From: Lachnospiraceae bacterium
GTDB lineage: Bacteria > Bacillota > Clostridia > Lachnospirales > Lachnospiraceae
Reading direction: 5' to 3'
Length of the DNA: 51,315 nt
Assembly (NCBI GenBank): GCA_017935565.1
Contig: JAGBHK010000037.1
Location: forward strand, 1-51,315
The stretch's first letter is position 1. Each line of letters opens with the position of its first letter. Shown piece by piece: positions 1-8,111 of this stretch. The notes beneath the pieces are model-generated. The model had not been told where the DNA came from and did no database searches. It was given only the letters and a program-made list of their open reading frames with translations. A program made the position numbers and the translations under genes.

Positions 1-287
<287 letters not shown>

Positions 288-296
288 CGCGAAGCT

Positions 297-433
297 TTGA
301 GCCTAGCGATAACAAGAAAACAGCGTCTCAAGAAAATTGTTTACAAGATTTCTTGAGACGCTGTTTTCTTGTTATCATTCGGCGAATGCCGCGTAGAGGT
401 TAACGAAGTTAATCTCTACGACTAGGCTCAAGT
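297..433. repeat. Nested inverted-repeat element after ilvC, copy 1
   Basis: Outer 10-bp arms (TTGAGCCTAG at 297-306 and its complement at 422-431) enclose a perfect 28-bp hairpin (308-335 paired with 349-376, 13-nt loop). This is followed by a 57-bp module (377-433) that contains its own 12-bp hairpin (GTAGAGGTTAAC with GTTAATCTCTAC). The 57-bp module recurs with one mismatch at 551-607. The 28-bp stem has no T-run and looks more like a mobile or RNA-structure element than a terminator. Confidence 0.8.
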
Positions 434-450
434 ATAGCCAGGAAATAATT

Positions 451-491
451 AAGATGCAGTTTGTATGTTTACATACAGGACTGCATCTTTT
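451..491 (+). terminator. Rho-independent terminator of ilvC
   Basis: AAGATGCAGT (451-460) pairs with ACTGCATCTT (480-489), with an extra inner TGTATGT/ACATACA stem, followed by T-rich sequence. Confidence 0.8.
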
Positions 492-503
492 ATTTCTTGA
501 GAG

Positions 504-525
504 GAAGAAAGCGTATGCTTTCTTC
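504..525. repeat. 9-bp inverted repeat
   Basis: GAAGAAAGC (504-512) and GCTTTCTTC (517-525) form a tight hairpin with a 4-nt loop between the ilvC terminator and the second copy of the 57-bp module. Function unknown. Confidence 0.6.
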
Positions 526-550
526 GATTTATTTTGAGCGTCAGAAAGTC

Positions 551-607
551 ATTCGGCGAATGCCGCGTAGAGATTAACGAAGTTAATCTCTACGACTAGG
601 CTCAAGT
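551..607. repeat. 57-bp repeat module, copy 2
   Basis: Same as 377-433 except for one base (A for G in the internal stem, which restores a perfect 12-bp palindrome). It overlaps the 3' end of the minus-strand PAP2 gene, so the last eight codons of that protein (ending SRRD) are encoded by the repeat. This suggests the repeat arrived later and replaced the original stop. Confidence 0.85.
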
Positions 608-1518
608 TCTTTCTCTTTAACATCAAAGAATTTCTTTACAAGTTTAATACATTTTTCCATCCATTTACTGTAATATAAATATATAAAAAATTGGATTATT
701 GCATATGTAATGAAAGTTCCAAATACAACATCTGTCAAATAATGTTCCGCCTGCATCAATCTAGCACCACAAGCTATTGTTACAAAAATCCAGGCAATTG
801 CATTGAAAATTTTTTTAGCTTTTTCATTATCTCTAAACCATATGCTTAATATAAATACATATCCAGCCTTTGTTGCATGACCAGATGGGAAAGATGCGTA
901 TCCTGAAAAGAACATTGGTTTATACCATGGTAAATATCCTTGCATATTTCCCTCATCAATTAAATTTCTTAATCGTGGCCTACCCCATGTAAATTTAATA
1001 ACAGCCATTACACCGAAAATTACGAATCCTACACATAAAGTTATTATTACTAAATCAATTATAGATTTTAATATGTCTGTTTTTATTTTGTTCAAAAAAT
1101 AACATAGCAATAGGAATAAAAAAATACTAATAATTCCTATTCCAACTAACCATATAAGTGATAATTCATAGTTTTTTGTAAATTCAGTTGTCAAAGTATA
1201 GCATAAACGGAAAATTGTTAATGCAGAAAATGTAATCATAAACCAACCACAATATTTCAATTTTTGATTACTCTCTAAACATTTTTTTATGTAAATATAT
1301 GTTAAATTTGAACAAACTGCTAATAATATCATTGTAGGAGTACTACTTATCAATTCAACAGGTACTATCCATGCCTGTGGTGTGTATATATATTTGTGAC
1401 CATCATAGTATATTTCTGATAATTTATATGTTATTTCATAATCATAAAAAGTTCCTAAAAGTATTAGTGGAAAAAGGATTAAAAACACTATGCCAATTTT
1501 AAATAAATATTTTTTCAT
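583..1518 (-). CDS. PAP2-superfamily membrane phosphatase
   Basis: About 311 residues with six or more hydrophobic segments. The PAP2 signature is complete: a K...RP motif near residue 180 (KFTWGRP), FPSGHA near 210-215, and a GAR...H...D motif near 252-263. The conserved His and Asp form the active site that hydrolyses lipid phosphates or diphosphates (phosphatidate or undecaprenyl-PP type). I chose the ATG at 1516-1518 because AAGAGG lies about 5 nt upstream; the GTG two codons earlier is too close to it. It follows the CPBP gene by 12 bp, so the two are probably co-transcribed. The C-terminal tail is encoded by a repeat (551-607). Substrate not deducible. Confidence 0.9.
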   Translation of the reverse strand: MKKYLFKIGIVFLILFPLILLGTFYDYEITYKLSEIYYDGHKYIYTPQAWIVPVELISSTPTMILLAVCSNLTYIYIKKCLESNQKLKYCGWFMITFSALTIFRLCYTLTTEFTKNYELSLIWLVGIGIISIFLFLLLCYFLNKIKTDILKSIIDLVIITLCVGFVIFGVMAVIKFTWGRPRLRNLIDEGNMQGYLPWYKPMFFSGYASFPSGHATKAGYVFILSIWFRDNEKAKKIFNAIAWIFVTIACGARLMQAEHYLTDVVFGTFITYAIIQFFIYLYYSKWMEKCIKLVKKFFDVKEKELEPSRRD

Positions 1519-1530
1519 ATGCACCTCTTA

Positions 1531-2202
1531 TTATATATATCCTAAAAATTTTGCAGCCATACCTAACAAATAATGTGATATGGATATTCCCCATATTGTT
1601 CTTTGTTTTCTATAGACCATACATAAAACTATACACATTGCGCAGGCTCCTAACATATAACCAAGTCCTTTATGTATATGTATTGCGCCAAAATATAAAG
1701 CAGCTATAATTATCACAACAAAGGTCTTATTTTTTCCTTCTAATATCTTATTTAATGATTCGTGAACAACACCATGTATAAGAAATTGTTGCATAAATAC
1801 AGTTATAGGATAAATCCATCTGGACCACGACATAACATTCCAATTCCAAAATGGTTTATTTGTATTAAAGAAGTTAAAAGAGGTATTAATCAATATGAAT
1901 TTAATCAATGCCAGTATTACTATAAATAAAGCAGAAAAAATAATGTTTTTAATAATTACATTGGTTATGTTAGTAGTGTTTAATCCCATATCATCTCGCT
2001 TTATTTTATTAATTCGAACGTAGCAAATACTAATAATAAAAGTACTGAATTCCAATATTTTAGTAAGTACTCTATGTGATAATCTTTTTCCGGTAAAATC
2101 CCATATAGCGTAAGTGAATATCCAAATGCATATAATTACAAGCATGCTAAGTAAAAAAATAACACTGTTTTTTTTGTCCATTTTTAGTTCTTCATTTTCC
2201 AT
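1531..2202 (-). CDS. CPBP-family intramembrane protein with degenerate protease motif
   Basis: A 223-residue polytopic membrane protein. Its C-terminal half has the layout of the CPBP (CAAX protease and bacteriocin-processing, PF02517) fold: motif 1 near residues 138-144, FGAIH at 171-175, and a third His motif at 210. In motif 1 the two glutamates of EExxxR are replaced by Gln-Gln and the Arg by His (QQFLIHG), and the last motif lacks the usual Asn. Because the glutamates are the catalytic/metal-site residues of this family, I infer it may not be a protease. A good SD (AGGAGG) precedes the ATG. It leads an operon with the PAP2 gene. Confidence 0.75.
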   Translation of the reverse strand: MENEELKMDKKNSVIFLLSMLVIICIWIFTYAIWDFTGKRLSHRVLTKILEFSTFIISICYVRINKIKRDDMGLNTTNITNVIIKNIIFSALFIVILALIKFILINTSFNFFNTNKPFWNWNVMSWSRWIYPITVFMQQFLIHGVVHESLNKILEGKNKTFVVIIIAALYFGAIHIHKGLGYMLGACAMCIVLCMVYRKQRTIWGISISHYLLGMAAKFLGYI

Positions 2203-2247
2203 TTTTTAGTCCTCCTACATAGGTGTCATATAGCATTTATGCGTATA

Positions 2248-2276
2248 ATTATATATTAAAACGTTACTATTATCAA
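2248..2276 (-). promoter_or_regulatory. Sigma-A-type promoter for the CPBP/PAP2 operon
   Basis: Read on the minus strand: TTGATA (2276-2271), 17-bp spacer, TATAAT (2253-2248). It lies about 45 bp upstream of the CPBP start codon. Confidence 0.75.
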
Positions 2277-2305
2277 TAAAAAGTGCATATTACATAGAAT
2301 TGTGC

Positions 2306-2334
2306 TTGTCTATGGTATTTTTAAATGGTAAAAT
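2306..2334 (+). promoter_or_regulatory. Sigma-A-type promoter for the PLD-like gene
   Basis: TTGTCT (2306-2311), 17-bp spacer ending TGG, TAAAAT (2329-2334). A second TATAAT at about 2343 could also serve. Confidence 0.6.
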
Positions 2335-2381
2335 ATAGCGTGTTATAATTAAAGAATTACAAAATCTGTAGGAGAAAAGAA

Positions 2382-3506
2382 ATGAGTGAACAAAATATGA
2401 CACTCCTTGTCAATGGAAAAATTGCATTTCCTGAAATTATACAATGTATAGAAAATGCGAAAGTGTCCGTTGAAATAAATATGTTCATATGGCGAGATGA
2501 TAATATTGGAAATAGAATGGCTGAAGCAGTATTAGTTGCTGCAGATAATGGAGTAAAGATAATTCTTTCTGTTGATCGATATGGTGTTGTTCTTGAAAAA
2601 TCTGAAGAAGTAAAAAAATCATTTTTTCATAAAAAGCAATCTTTAAGCGAAAAAATAAAAATAAACATATTAAAATGTCTATACCCGAAAAATTGTATAC
2701 GCGAAAAGGTCAAAGATGAATATACAGAGATTTATACACGAATAATTAACCATCAAAATATAGAAGTTCGTGCTAATGAGTACAAAAATGATCATTCAAA
2801 ATATTATATCATTGATGACGAAATTCTTTTTCTTGGAGGAATCAATATTGAGGATAAGGAAAGAGATTGTGATGTCAACGGCCGAGTTTATGGCGATTAT
2901 ATGGTAAAATTATATGGTAGTGAATATGTAAAAGCATTAAGAAACAAGTTAAATACAGGAGAAAATAGTCTGGAAGAGATGTTTTATGGTATCAATATAA
3001 AAGCACCATTTAGATTATTCGAAATGGAACAACTTTATCTCGAAATGATATCAAAAGCGAAATCAGAACTATATATAACAATGGCGTATTTTGCACCAAT
3101 CAAAAAGTTCGTTAAAGCAATTATAGAGGCACAGAGAAGAGGTGTTCATGTCATCATAATAATTCCTGAATGTGCAAACTTTCAAAATGACAGCAATAGA
3201 CGAACCGTTCGAAAATTATTAAAAAAATCAAACGGACAGATAGAGATATATCTGTCTCCTAAAATGTTACATACTAAACTTATTATGAACGATGATTACA
3301 TATCTTTAGGTTCAACTAACATAAATCCAAATGCATTTTCGAGGTTGAACGAACTAAACCTTTTTGTGAAAAAAACAAATTCAGAGTTTGAAAGAGAGGT
3401 TATTGACAGTGTTTACAATAATCGCAAAGAATCAAGACGTGTATTTTTATATAAAGATATATCATATAATTGTCTAATGGCTTTTTTTGAAAGGTTTGTA
3501 ATATAA
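2382..3506 (+). CDS. Phospholipase D-like / cardiolipin synthase-like protein
   Basis: A 374-residue protein with two HKD motifs: HSKYYIID (H138, K140, D145) followed by GG-N, and HTKLIMND (H297, K299, D304) followed by GS-N. This is the paired active site of the PLD superfamily as in cardiolipin synthases, which join phosphatidylglycerol molecules. Unlike typical bacterial Cls it has no N-terminal transmembrane hairpin, so it should be cytosolic or peripheral. It diverges from a lipid-phosphatase operon, which supports a lipid role, but another PLD-type activity cannot be excluded. The SD (AGGAGA) is 8 nt before ATG. Confidence 0.85.
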   Translation: MSEQNMTLLVNGKIAFPEIIQCIENAKVSVEINMFIWRDDNIGNRMAEAVLVAADNGVKIILSVDRYGVVLEKSEEVKKSFFHKKQSLSEKIKINILKCLYPKNCIREKVKDEYTEIYTRIINHQNIEVRANEYKNDHSKYYIIDDEILFLGGINIEDKERDCDVNGRVYGDYMVKLYGSEYVKALRNKLNTGENSLEEMFYGINIKAPFRLFEMEQLYLEMISKAKSELYITMAYFAPIKKFVKAIIEAQRRGVHVIIIIPECANFQNDSNRRTVRKLLKKSNGQIEIYLSPKMLHTKLIMNDDYISLGSTNINPNAFSRLNELNLFVKKTNSEFEREVIDSVYNNRKESRRVFLYKDISYNCLMAFFERFVI

Positions 3507-3552
3507 ATAACGCCAATAGTGTCGTAAATTAGTGACATTATTGGCGTTATTT
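3505..3552. terminator. Bidirectional terminator between converging genes
   Basis: 19-bp arms 3505-3523 and 3534-3552 (one wobble pair), A-rich on the left and T-rich on the right. It serves both the PLD-like gene and the ABC permease gene. Confidence 0.85.
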
Positions 3553-3555
3553 ATT

Positions 3556-4320
3556 TTATAACGAAACTTTTTTTTCTAACAACTTTGCAGTACCAAAGAT
3601 ACAAGCGAGCATAACCAAAAATTCGAATGCCATTGTTGGTACAATACTTATTACAGACTGTGTAAGGTTAGTTGGATACTCGTATATGTGAGGGATAAAT
3701 TCCTCGATTTTAGCCATTAAAAGTGAAAAGATAATTACTAAAGCAAACGAAACAAATCCTTTAAAAGGCTTATTTTGTAATACTGTAGCACTTAATGTTA
3801 TTGCAAAATAAATCATTGTAACAATTGAGAAAAAGTTAATCATAAATTCAATGCAATATACAATAAATGTTGGGATAATCATAGCTGTATTTATTTCCAT
3901 TGCCTCTAAAAATGATTTAAAAAAGTCAACAATATTTTGGGTTGATTCATATGTTTCAAAGAACAAATGAACATCTAAAACTGCAATAGTAGCAATTACA
4001 ATAATGAAACCAATACCAATCACAAGAATACTTAACATTTTAGAAAATATAATGTTAAGAGGTGTGTTTGGTGTCATAAAAATTAAGTAACTACTTTTTG
4101 AACTTAATTCTTTTGAATAGGTTACAATAGCCATAATGTATACAATGAAAATGCTGGCAATACCAAAAAATGTAAGTAATGCCGTACTAATAGCAGTATG
4201 TTTTGTGCTTTCTGTAATTATACTATATAAATAATACCCCTCAAAAAGTGCAAATATAATAGCAGAAATTATAAGTGTTAATCTCGATTTTATAAATTCA
4301 TATTTAGTTAACTTTAGCAT
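3556..4320 (-). CDS. ABC transporter permease
   Basis: 254 residues, about six transmembrane helices, and an ABC-2-like permease layout starting MLKLTKYEFIKSRL. The reading frame is open 41 codons further upstream, but that part lies inside the ATPase gene. The ATG at 4318-4320 has a GGAGGTG SD at the right distance and overlaps the ATPase stop by 17 bp. It is the third gene of a GntR(YtrA-type)-ATPase-permease operon. Such transporters export drugs, peptides or envelope-stress ligands; the substrate here is unknown. Confidence 0.85.
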   Translation of the reverse strand: MLKLTKYEFIKSRLTLIISAIIFALFEGYYLYSIITESTKHTAISTALLTFFGIASIFIVYIMAIVTYSKELSSKSSYLIFMTPNTPLNIIFSKMLSILVIGIGFIIVIATIAVLDVHLFFETYESTQNIVDFFKSFLEAMEINTAMIIPTFIVYCIEFMINFFSIVTMIYFAITLSATVLQNKPFKGFVSFALVIIFSLLMAKIEEFIPHIYEYPTNLTQSVISIVPTMAFEFLVMLACIFGTAKLLEKKVSL

Positions 4321-5014
4321 ACGAAGCACCTCCATAAATATCTTTGTACAAGTCGACAATTGATTTGCCATGTTCCTGACGCAATTCTTCGGCAGAGCCT
4401 GAAAGAACATATTTACCATTTTTGATAAAAATAGCAGAATCAATTATTCGTTCAAGTTCATCTACAAGGTGACTTGATAATACAAATGTTTTCTCAGGAG
4501 AAAAGTTATCAATAATTGTATTGATAACAGTATCTCTTGCAATAATATCAATACCATTAAGAGGCTCATCAAGCATTGTTAACTTGGCATCTCTAGAAAG
4601 ATTTGCTGCTAACTTTAATTTAGCCATCATACCAGAAGAAAGTTTTGAGGCTTTGGCTTTTGGGTTTAATTCCATATTTTCAAGCAACATATTGTACTTA
4701 TCTAATGAAAAATCACTAAAAAAATCTGAGTAATATTTACCAATATCCTCACAACTCATATAACTGTAGAAGTAACTTTCTGTTGGCATATATGCGATTT
4801 CAGACTTTGAGAAAACGCCAATATCTTGGCCTTTGTATGTTATTGAACCACTTGTTGGCTTTACAAGACCAGCAATCATTTTCATAAGAGTTGTCTTTCC
4901 GCTTCCGTTTGGTCCAAGTAAAGCATAAATCTTACCTGGTTCCAAATTTAAAGATATGTCATCTACAGCAGTAGTGAGCATATATTTTTTTACTACATTT
5001 TCACATTTTAGCAT
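4304..5014 (-). CDS. ABC transporter ATP-binding protein
   Basis: A 236-residue nucleotide-binding protein. Walker A is GPNGSGKT (34-41), the signature is LSSGM (125-129, in place of LSGGQ), Walker B is LTMLDEP (145-151), and a switch His follows in LSSHLVDE. It energises the adjacent permease (17-bp overlap, translationally coupled). The family resembles the YtrB/YhcH drug- or stress-type ATPases found with YtrA-like GntR repressors. Confidence 0.92.
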   Translation of the reverse strand: MLKCENVVKKYMLTTAVDDISLNLEPGKIYALLGPNGSGKTTLMKMIAGLVKPTSGSITYKGQDIGVFSKSEIAYMPTESYFYSYMSCEDIGKYYSDFFSDFSLDKYNMLLENMELNPKAKASKLSSGMMAKLKLAANLSRDAKLTMLDEPLNGIDIIARDTVINTIIDNFSPEKTFVLSSHLVDELERIIDSAIFIKNGKYVLSGSAEELRQEHGKSIVDLYKDIYGGASYAKVN

Positions 5015-5033
5015 AATAATAATCCCTTTCTTA

Positions 5034-5384
5034 TTAATATTTTTCCTGGATGAAATCGATAATTTCCTCTTTGGTGTAACCGATGGCTTTGAACTCTTCG
5101 ATAAATCCTTGTATCAAAGTTTCAGCCATTTCATCCTTTAACCTTTTAACAAGGTTAATATCCTCCGATACGAATGTGCCAAGACCACGTCTGGTAAAGG
5201 TGATTCCTTCGGCTTCCAGTTCGCTGTATACCCTCATAGAAGTATTTGGATTAATGGTATAATGAGTGGCCAGTTCGCGAGTGGACAATAATTTGTCACC
5301 TGGCTTTAAAATACCATTTGCAATTTGTTTTTTTATATCATCTACAACTTGTATGTAGATAGGAATGTTTGATTTAAATTCCAA
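5034..5384 (-). CDS. GntR-family transcriptional repressor, YtrA subfamily
   Basis: A short 116-residue GntR protein: winged helix-turn-helix at about 10-75 (PIYIQVVDDIKKQI, GDKLLSTRELA, NPNT...V..EL), plus only a ~40-residue helical tail. This is typical of the YtrA subfamily, which dimerises without a large ligand domain and controls linked ABC transporters. The start is a TTG (5384-5382) with a near-perfect AAAGGAGG SD 6 nt away. The 19-bp gap to the ATPase gene indicates an operon. An inverted repeat over its own promoter suggests autorepression. Confidence 0.92.
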   Translation of the reverse strand: MEFKSNIPIYIQVVDDIKKQIANGILKPGDKLLSTRELATHYTINPNTSMRVYSELEAEGITFTRRGLGTFVSEDINLVKRLKDEMAETLIQGFIEEFKAIGYTKEEIIDFIQEKY

Positions 5385-5408
5385 ATAAATCCTCCTTTCG
5401 TGAAAAGT

Positions 5409-5442
5409 GTTTTAGTGAACTAGATACATAGTACACTAAAAC
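5409..5442. promoter_or_regulatory. Probable operator of the GntR repressor
   Basis: Perfect 9-bp inverted repeat GTTTTAGTG (5409-5417) and CACTAAAAC (5434-5442) with a 16-bp centre. The minus-strand -10 box lies inside it, so a bound repressor would block RNA polymerase. Confidence 0.7.
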
Positions 5443-5456
5443 AATATGGCTGTCAA
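5428..5456 (-). promoter_or_regulatory. Sigma-A-type promoter of the GntR-ABC operon
   Basis: On the minus strand: consensus TTGACA (5456-5451), 17-bp spacer, TACTAT (5433-5428), overlapped by the inverted-repeat operator. Confidence 0.85.
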
Positions 5457-5498
5457 GAGTTTTTTAAAAATATTTTAGAGATTATGTTTCTATTTGTA

Positions 5499-5527
5499 TT
5501 TACCAATTAATAAAAAAATGGTAAAAT
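5499..5527 (+). promoter_or_regulatory. Sigma-A-type promoter of the pectin side-chain operon
   Basis: TTTACC (5499-5504), 17-bp spacer ending TGG, TAAAAT (5522-5527). Transcription would begin near 5534, which rules out the upstream ATG at 5494. Confidence 0.65.
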
Positions 5528-5562
5528 ATTGTCTAGTATGTGTTTTTGAAAGGAACGAAATT

Positions 5563-8097
5563 ATGAAGAAAACTTGTATTGAATTTAAAATGAATGAGGT
5601 TAAAGTAAACGATGCATATATTGATAATGCATTACAAAAAGAGTTAGCTTATTTAAAATCATTTGATGCTGACAGATTGGTGGCAGGATTTCTTGAAGTG
5701 AATGATATGCGACCAAAAAAAGAAAAGTATCGTGGATGGGAAGTTACTGAAATTAGAGGACATTCTCTTGGACATTATATGACAGCTGTGGCGCAGGCGG
5801 TAGCGCAAACTGGCGATGATGAACTCAGGGAAAAACTTACATATATTGTAGAACAACTTTCAATGGCACAGTTAAAGAGTGGCTATTTGTCTGCATTTCC
5901 AGAAACATTATTTGATAATGTAGAAAACAAAAAGCCTTGTTGGGTGCCTTGGTATACAATGGACAAGATTATTGCTGGTCTTACAGCAGCTTACGTACTT
6001 GCAGGTATTGATAAGGCATTAGAAGTTGTGTCTAAACTAGGTGATTGGGTATATGACAGAACATCAAGATGGGATGATGCATTACAGGCTACGGTTCTCG
6101 CTGTTGAATATGGTGGAATGAATGAAGCTATGTATGATTTGTATAAGGTTACAAAGAGCGAAAAACATGCTGCGGCAGCCCATAAGTTTGATGAATTACC
6201 ATTGTTTACTGAGATTGAAAAAGGTAATGACATATTGAATGGTAAGCATGCAAATACTACAATTCCAAAGTTTTTAGGTGCTTTGTATAGATACGTTGCC
6301 CTTGGATGTAGGGAAGAAGATAAGTTTTATTTTGATGCTGCAAAGAAATTCTTTGATATAGTTGTTGAAAATCATTCATATATTACAGGTGGAAATAGTG
6401 AATGGGAGCATTTCGGTGAGCCTAGAATTCTTGATGCAGAACGTACAAATTGTAACTGTGAAACATGTAATACATACAATATGTTAAAGCTTGCTAGAGA
6501 GTTATTTATGTTGACAGGCGATAAGAAATACGCAGATTTTTATGAAAATACATTTTTAAATGCGATTATGTCATCACAGAATCCAAAAACTGGTATGACA
6601 ATGTATTTCCAGCCTATGGCTACAGGATTTTTTAAAGTTTATGGTACACCATTTGACAGCTTTTGGTGCTGTACAGGTACTGGTATGGAAAACTTTACAA
6701 AATGTAATGATAGTATTTATTTCCATGATGAAGACACAGTCCTTGTTAATCAATTCATTTCATCAAGTGTAAATTGGGTGGAAAAGGGATTTGTTATGGA
6801 ACAAACATCTGATATACCAAATAGTACACAGACAGTGTTTAAAATTAAGGAAAATCCAAACAATGTGAAACTTGCTATAAGAGTTCCAGATTGGTGTGCA
6901 GGTGATATGAAACTTGATATCAATGGAATAGTGGCGACAGTTCAGGCAGACAAATATCTTTTAATAGAAGCTGTTGCAGGTGATGTTATTAAATATGATA
7001 TTCCTATGCAGGTTGTGGCTTATCCACTTCATGACAATAAACATTGTATTGGTTTAAAATATGGTCCTGTTGTTTTAAGTGCCGCTCTTGGTACAGAAGA
7101 TATGGAAGAGAGCAAGACTGGTGTTGATGTAACCATTGCCACAAAGAATATTTCTATGAAAGATTTTATAACAGTTGATGGCGGGGATGTCGATGCATGG
7201 ATTTCAAATGTAGATAAGAATGTAGTAAAATCAGATGATTCATTCACATTCCATATGATAGGAACAGATTCAGATAACCCTGTATTCTCTACACATTACA
7301 AGCAACATGAAGAAAGATATGGCATTTATTGGAATATGGTAGAGAAGGATTCTAAGGCTTTACAGAAGCATATTGCTGATGAAAAGGCGAAAAAGAGACG
7401 CGAAAGAGTGGCGATTGACAGTATCCCTCTTGGAAATGACCAGTATGAGCTCTTACATAATATTAAGGGAGAGCACACAGGTGCAGGTACATTTGATGGA
7501 TTAAATCTTCGTCATGCATGGAGTGAAAATGGTTGGTTTAGCTATGAAATGAAAGTGGATAATACTAAAAAGAACTACTTGTTAGCGAAATATTTTGGAC
7601 CAAATCAGGGTAGAACATTTAATATTTACATTGATGATGTACTTCTTAAGGAAGAAACTATAGAAGATAAGAATCATGGTAAATTTTATGATGAATACTA
7701 TGAATTGCCAAAGCAGATGCTTGAAGGTAAGGATAAAATCACTGTTAAATTCACAGTGCGTGGAGACTCTTGGGTCGGTGGTATTTTTGATAAACTTTGT
7801 ATTGTACATGATTATGACAATGACGTAACAGTTAAATCAATTTCATTTACTGGAGCAACTTTGGACAAGGCTTTTGACAATGATGTGAAGGAATATGATT
7901 TGAATATATCAGGGGATGAAGCATTTATGGATATTCAGTTAAACAATGAAAATGGACTTGTTTATGTAAATGATATTCTTATTGATGATTCAAATAAAAG
8001 AGAATTGATAAAAACTGAATTGGGTAATAAGATGATTGTTAAGGTTGTTGCTGAAGATTATGTAAATAGTAAAGAATTCACATTCAATCTAAAATAA
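5563..8097 (+). CDS. GH127 beta-L-arabinofuranosidase
   Basis: 844 residues with an (alpha/alpha)6 barrel of the GH127 family (formerly DUF1680). The zinc/cysteine active site is intact: E300 and C302 in CETC, and C369-C370 in WCC, matching the Glu/Cys/Cys-Cys set of HypBA1, where the first Cys of the pair is the nucleophile. HSLGHY (67-72) is also conserved. The C-terminal ~230 residues are beta-rich accessory domains, the last ~80 resembling a cadherin-like sandwich. There is no signal peptide, so it acts on imported arabino-oligosaccharides in the cytosol. I chose ATG 5563 (AAAGGA SD) because the upstream ATG precedes the predicted transcript start. It heads an operon with a PL11 lyase. 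Confidence 0.9.
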   Translation: MKKTCIEFKMNEVKVNDAYIDNALQKELAYLKSFDADRLVAGFLEVNDMRPKKEKYRGWEVTEIRGHSLGHYMTAVAQAVAQTGDDELREKLTYIVEQLSMAQLKSGYLSAFPETLFDNVENKKPCWVPWYTMDKIIAGLTAAYVLAGIDKALEVVSKLGDWVYDRTSRWDDALQATVLAVEYGGMNEAMYDLYKVTKSEKHAAAAHKFDELPLFTEIEKGNDILNGKHANTTIPKFLGALYRYVALGCREEDKFYFDAAKKFFDIVVENHSYITGGNSEWEHFGEPRILDAERTNCNCETCNTYNMLKLARELFMLTGDKKYADFYENTFLNAIMSSQNPKTGMTMYFQPMATGFFKVYGTPFDSFWCCTGTGMENFTKCNDSIYFHDEDTVLVNQFISSSVNWVEKGFVMEQTSDIPNSTQTVFKIKENPNNVKLAIRVPDWCAGDMKLDINGIVATVQADKYLLIEAVAGDVIKYDIPMQVVAYPLHDNKHCIGLKYGPVVLSAALGTEDMEESKTGVDVTIATKNISMKDFITVDGGDVDAWISNVDKNVVKSDDSFTFHMIGTDSDNPVFSTHYKQHEERYGIYWNMVEKDSKALQKHIADEKAKKRRERVAIDSIPLGNDQYELLHNIKGEHTGAGTFDGLNLRHAWSENGWFSYEMKVDNTKKNYLLAKYFGPNQGRTFNIYIDDVLLKEETIEDKNHGKFYDEYYELPKQMLEGKDKITVKFTVRGDSWVGGIFDKLCIVHDYDNDVTVKSISFTGATLDKAFDNDVKEYDLNISGDEAFMDIQLNNENGLVYVNDILIDDSNKRELIKTELGNKMIVKVVAEDYVNSKEFTFNLK

Positions 8098-8111
8098 GGA
8101 GGAGGAAAAAT

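Noticed and set aside
4321-4443. Extended N-terminus of the ABC permease
   Set aside because: It lies within the ATPase gene; the internal ATG has a strong SD and a typical permease start.
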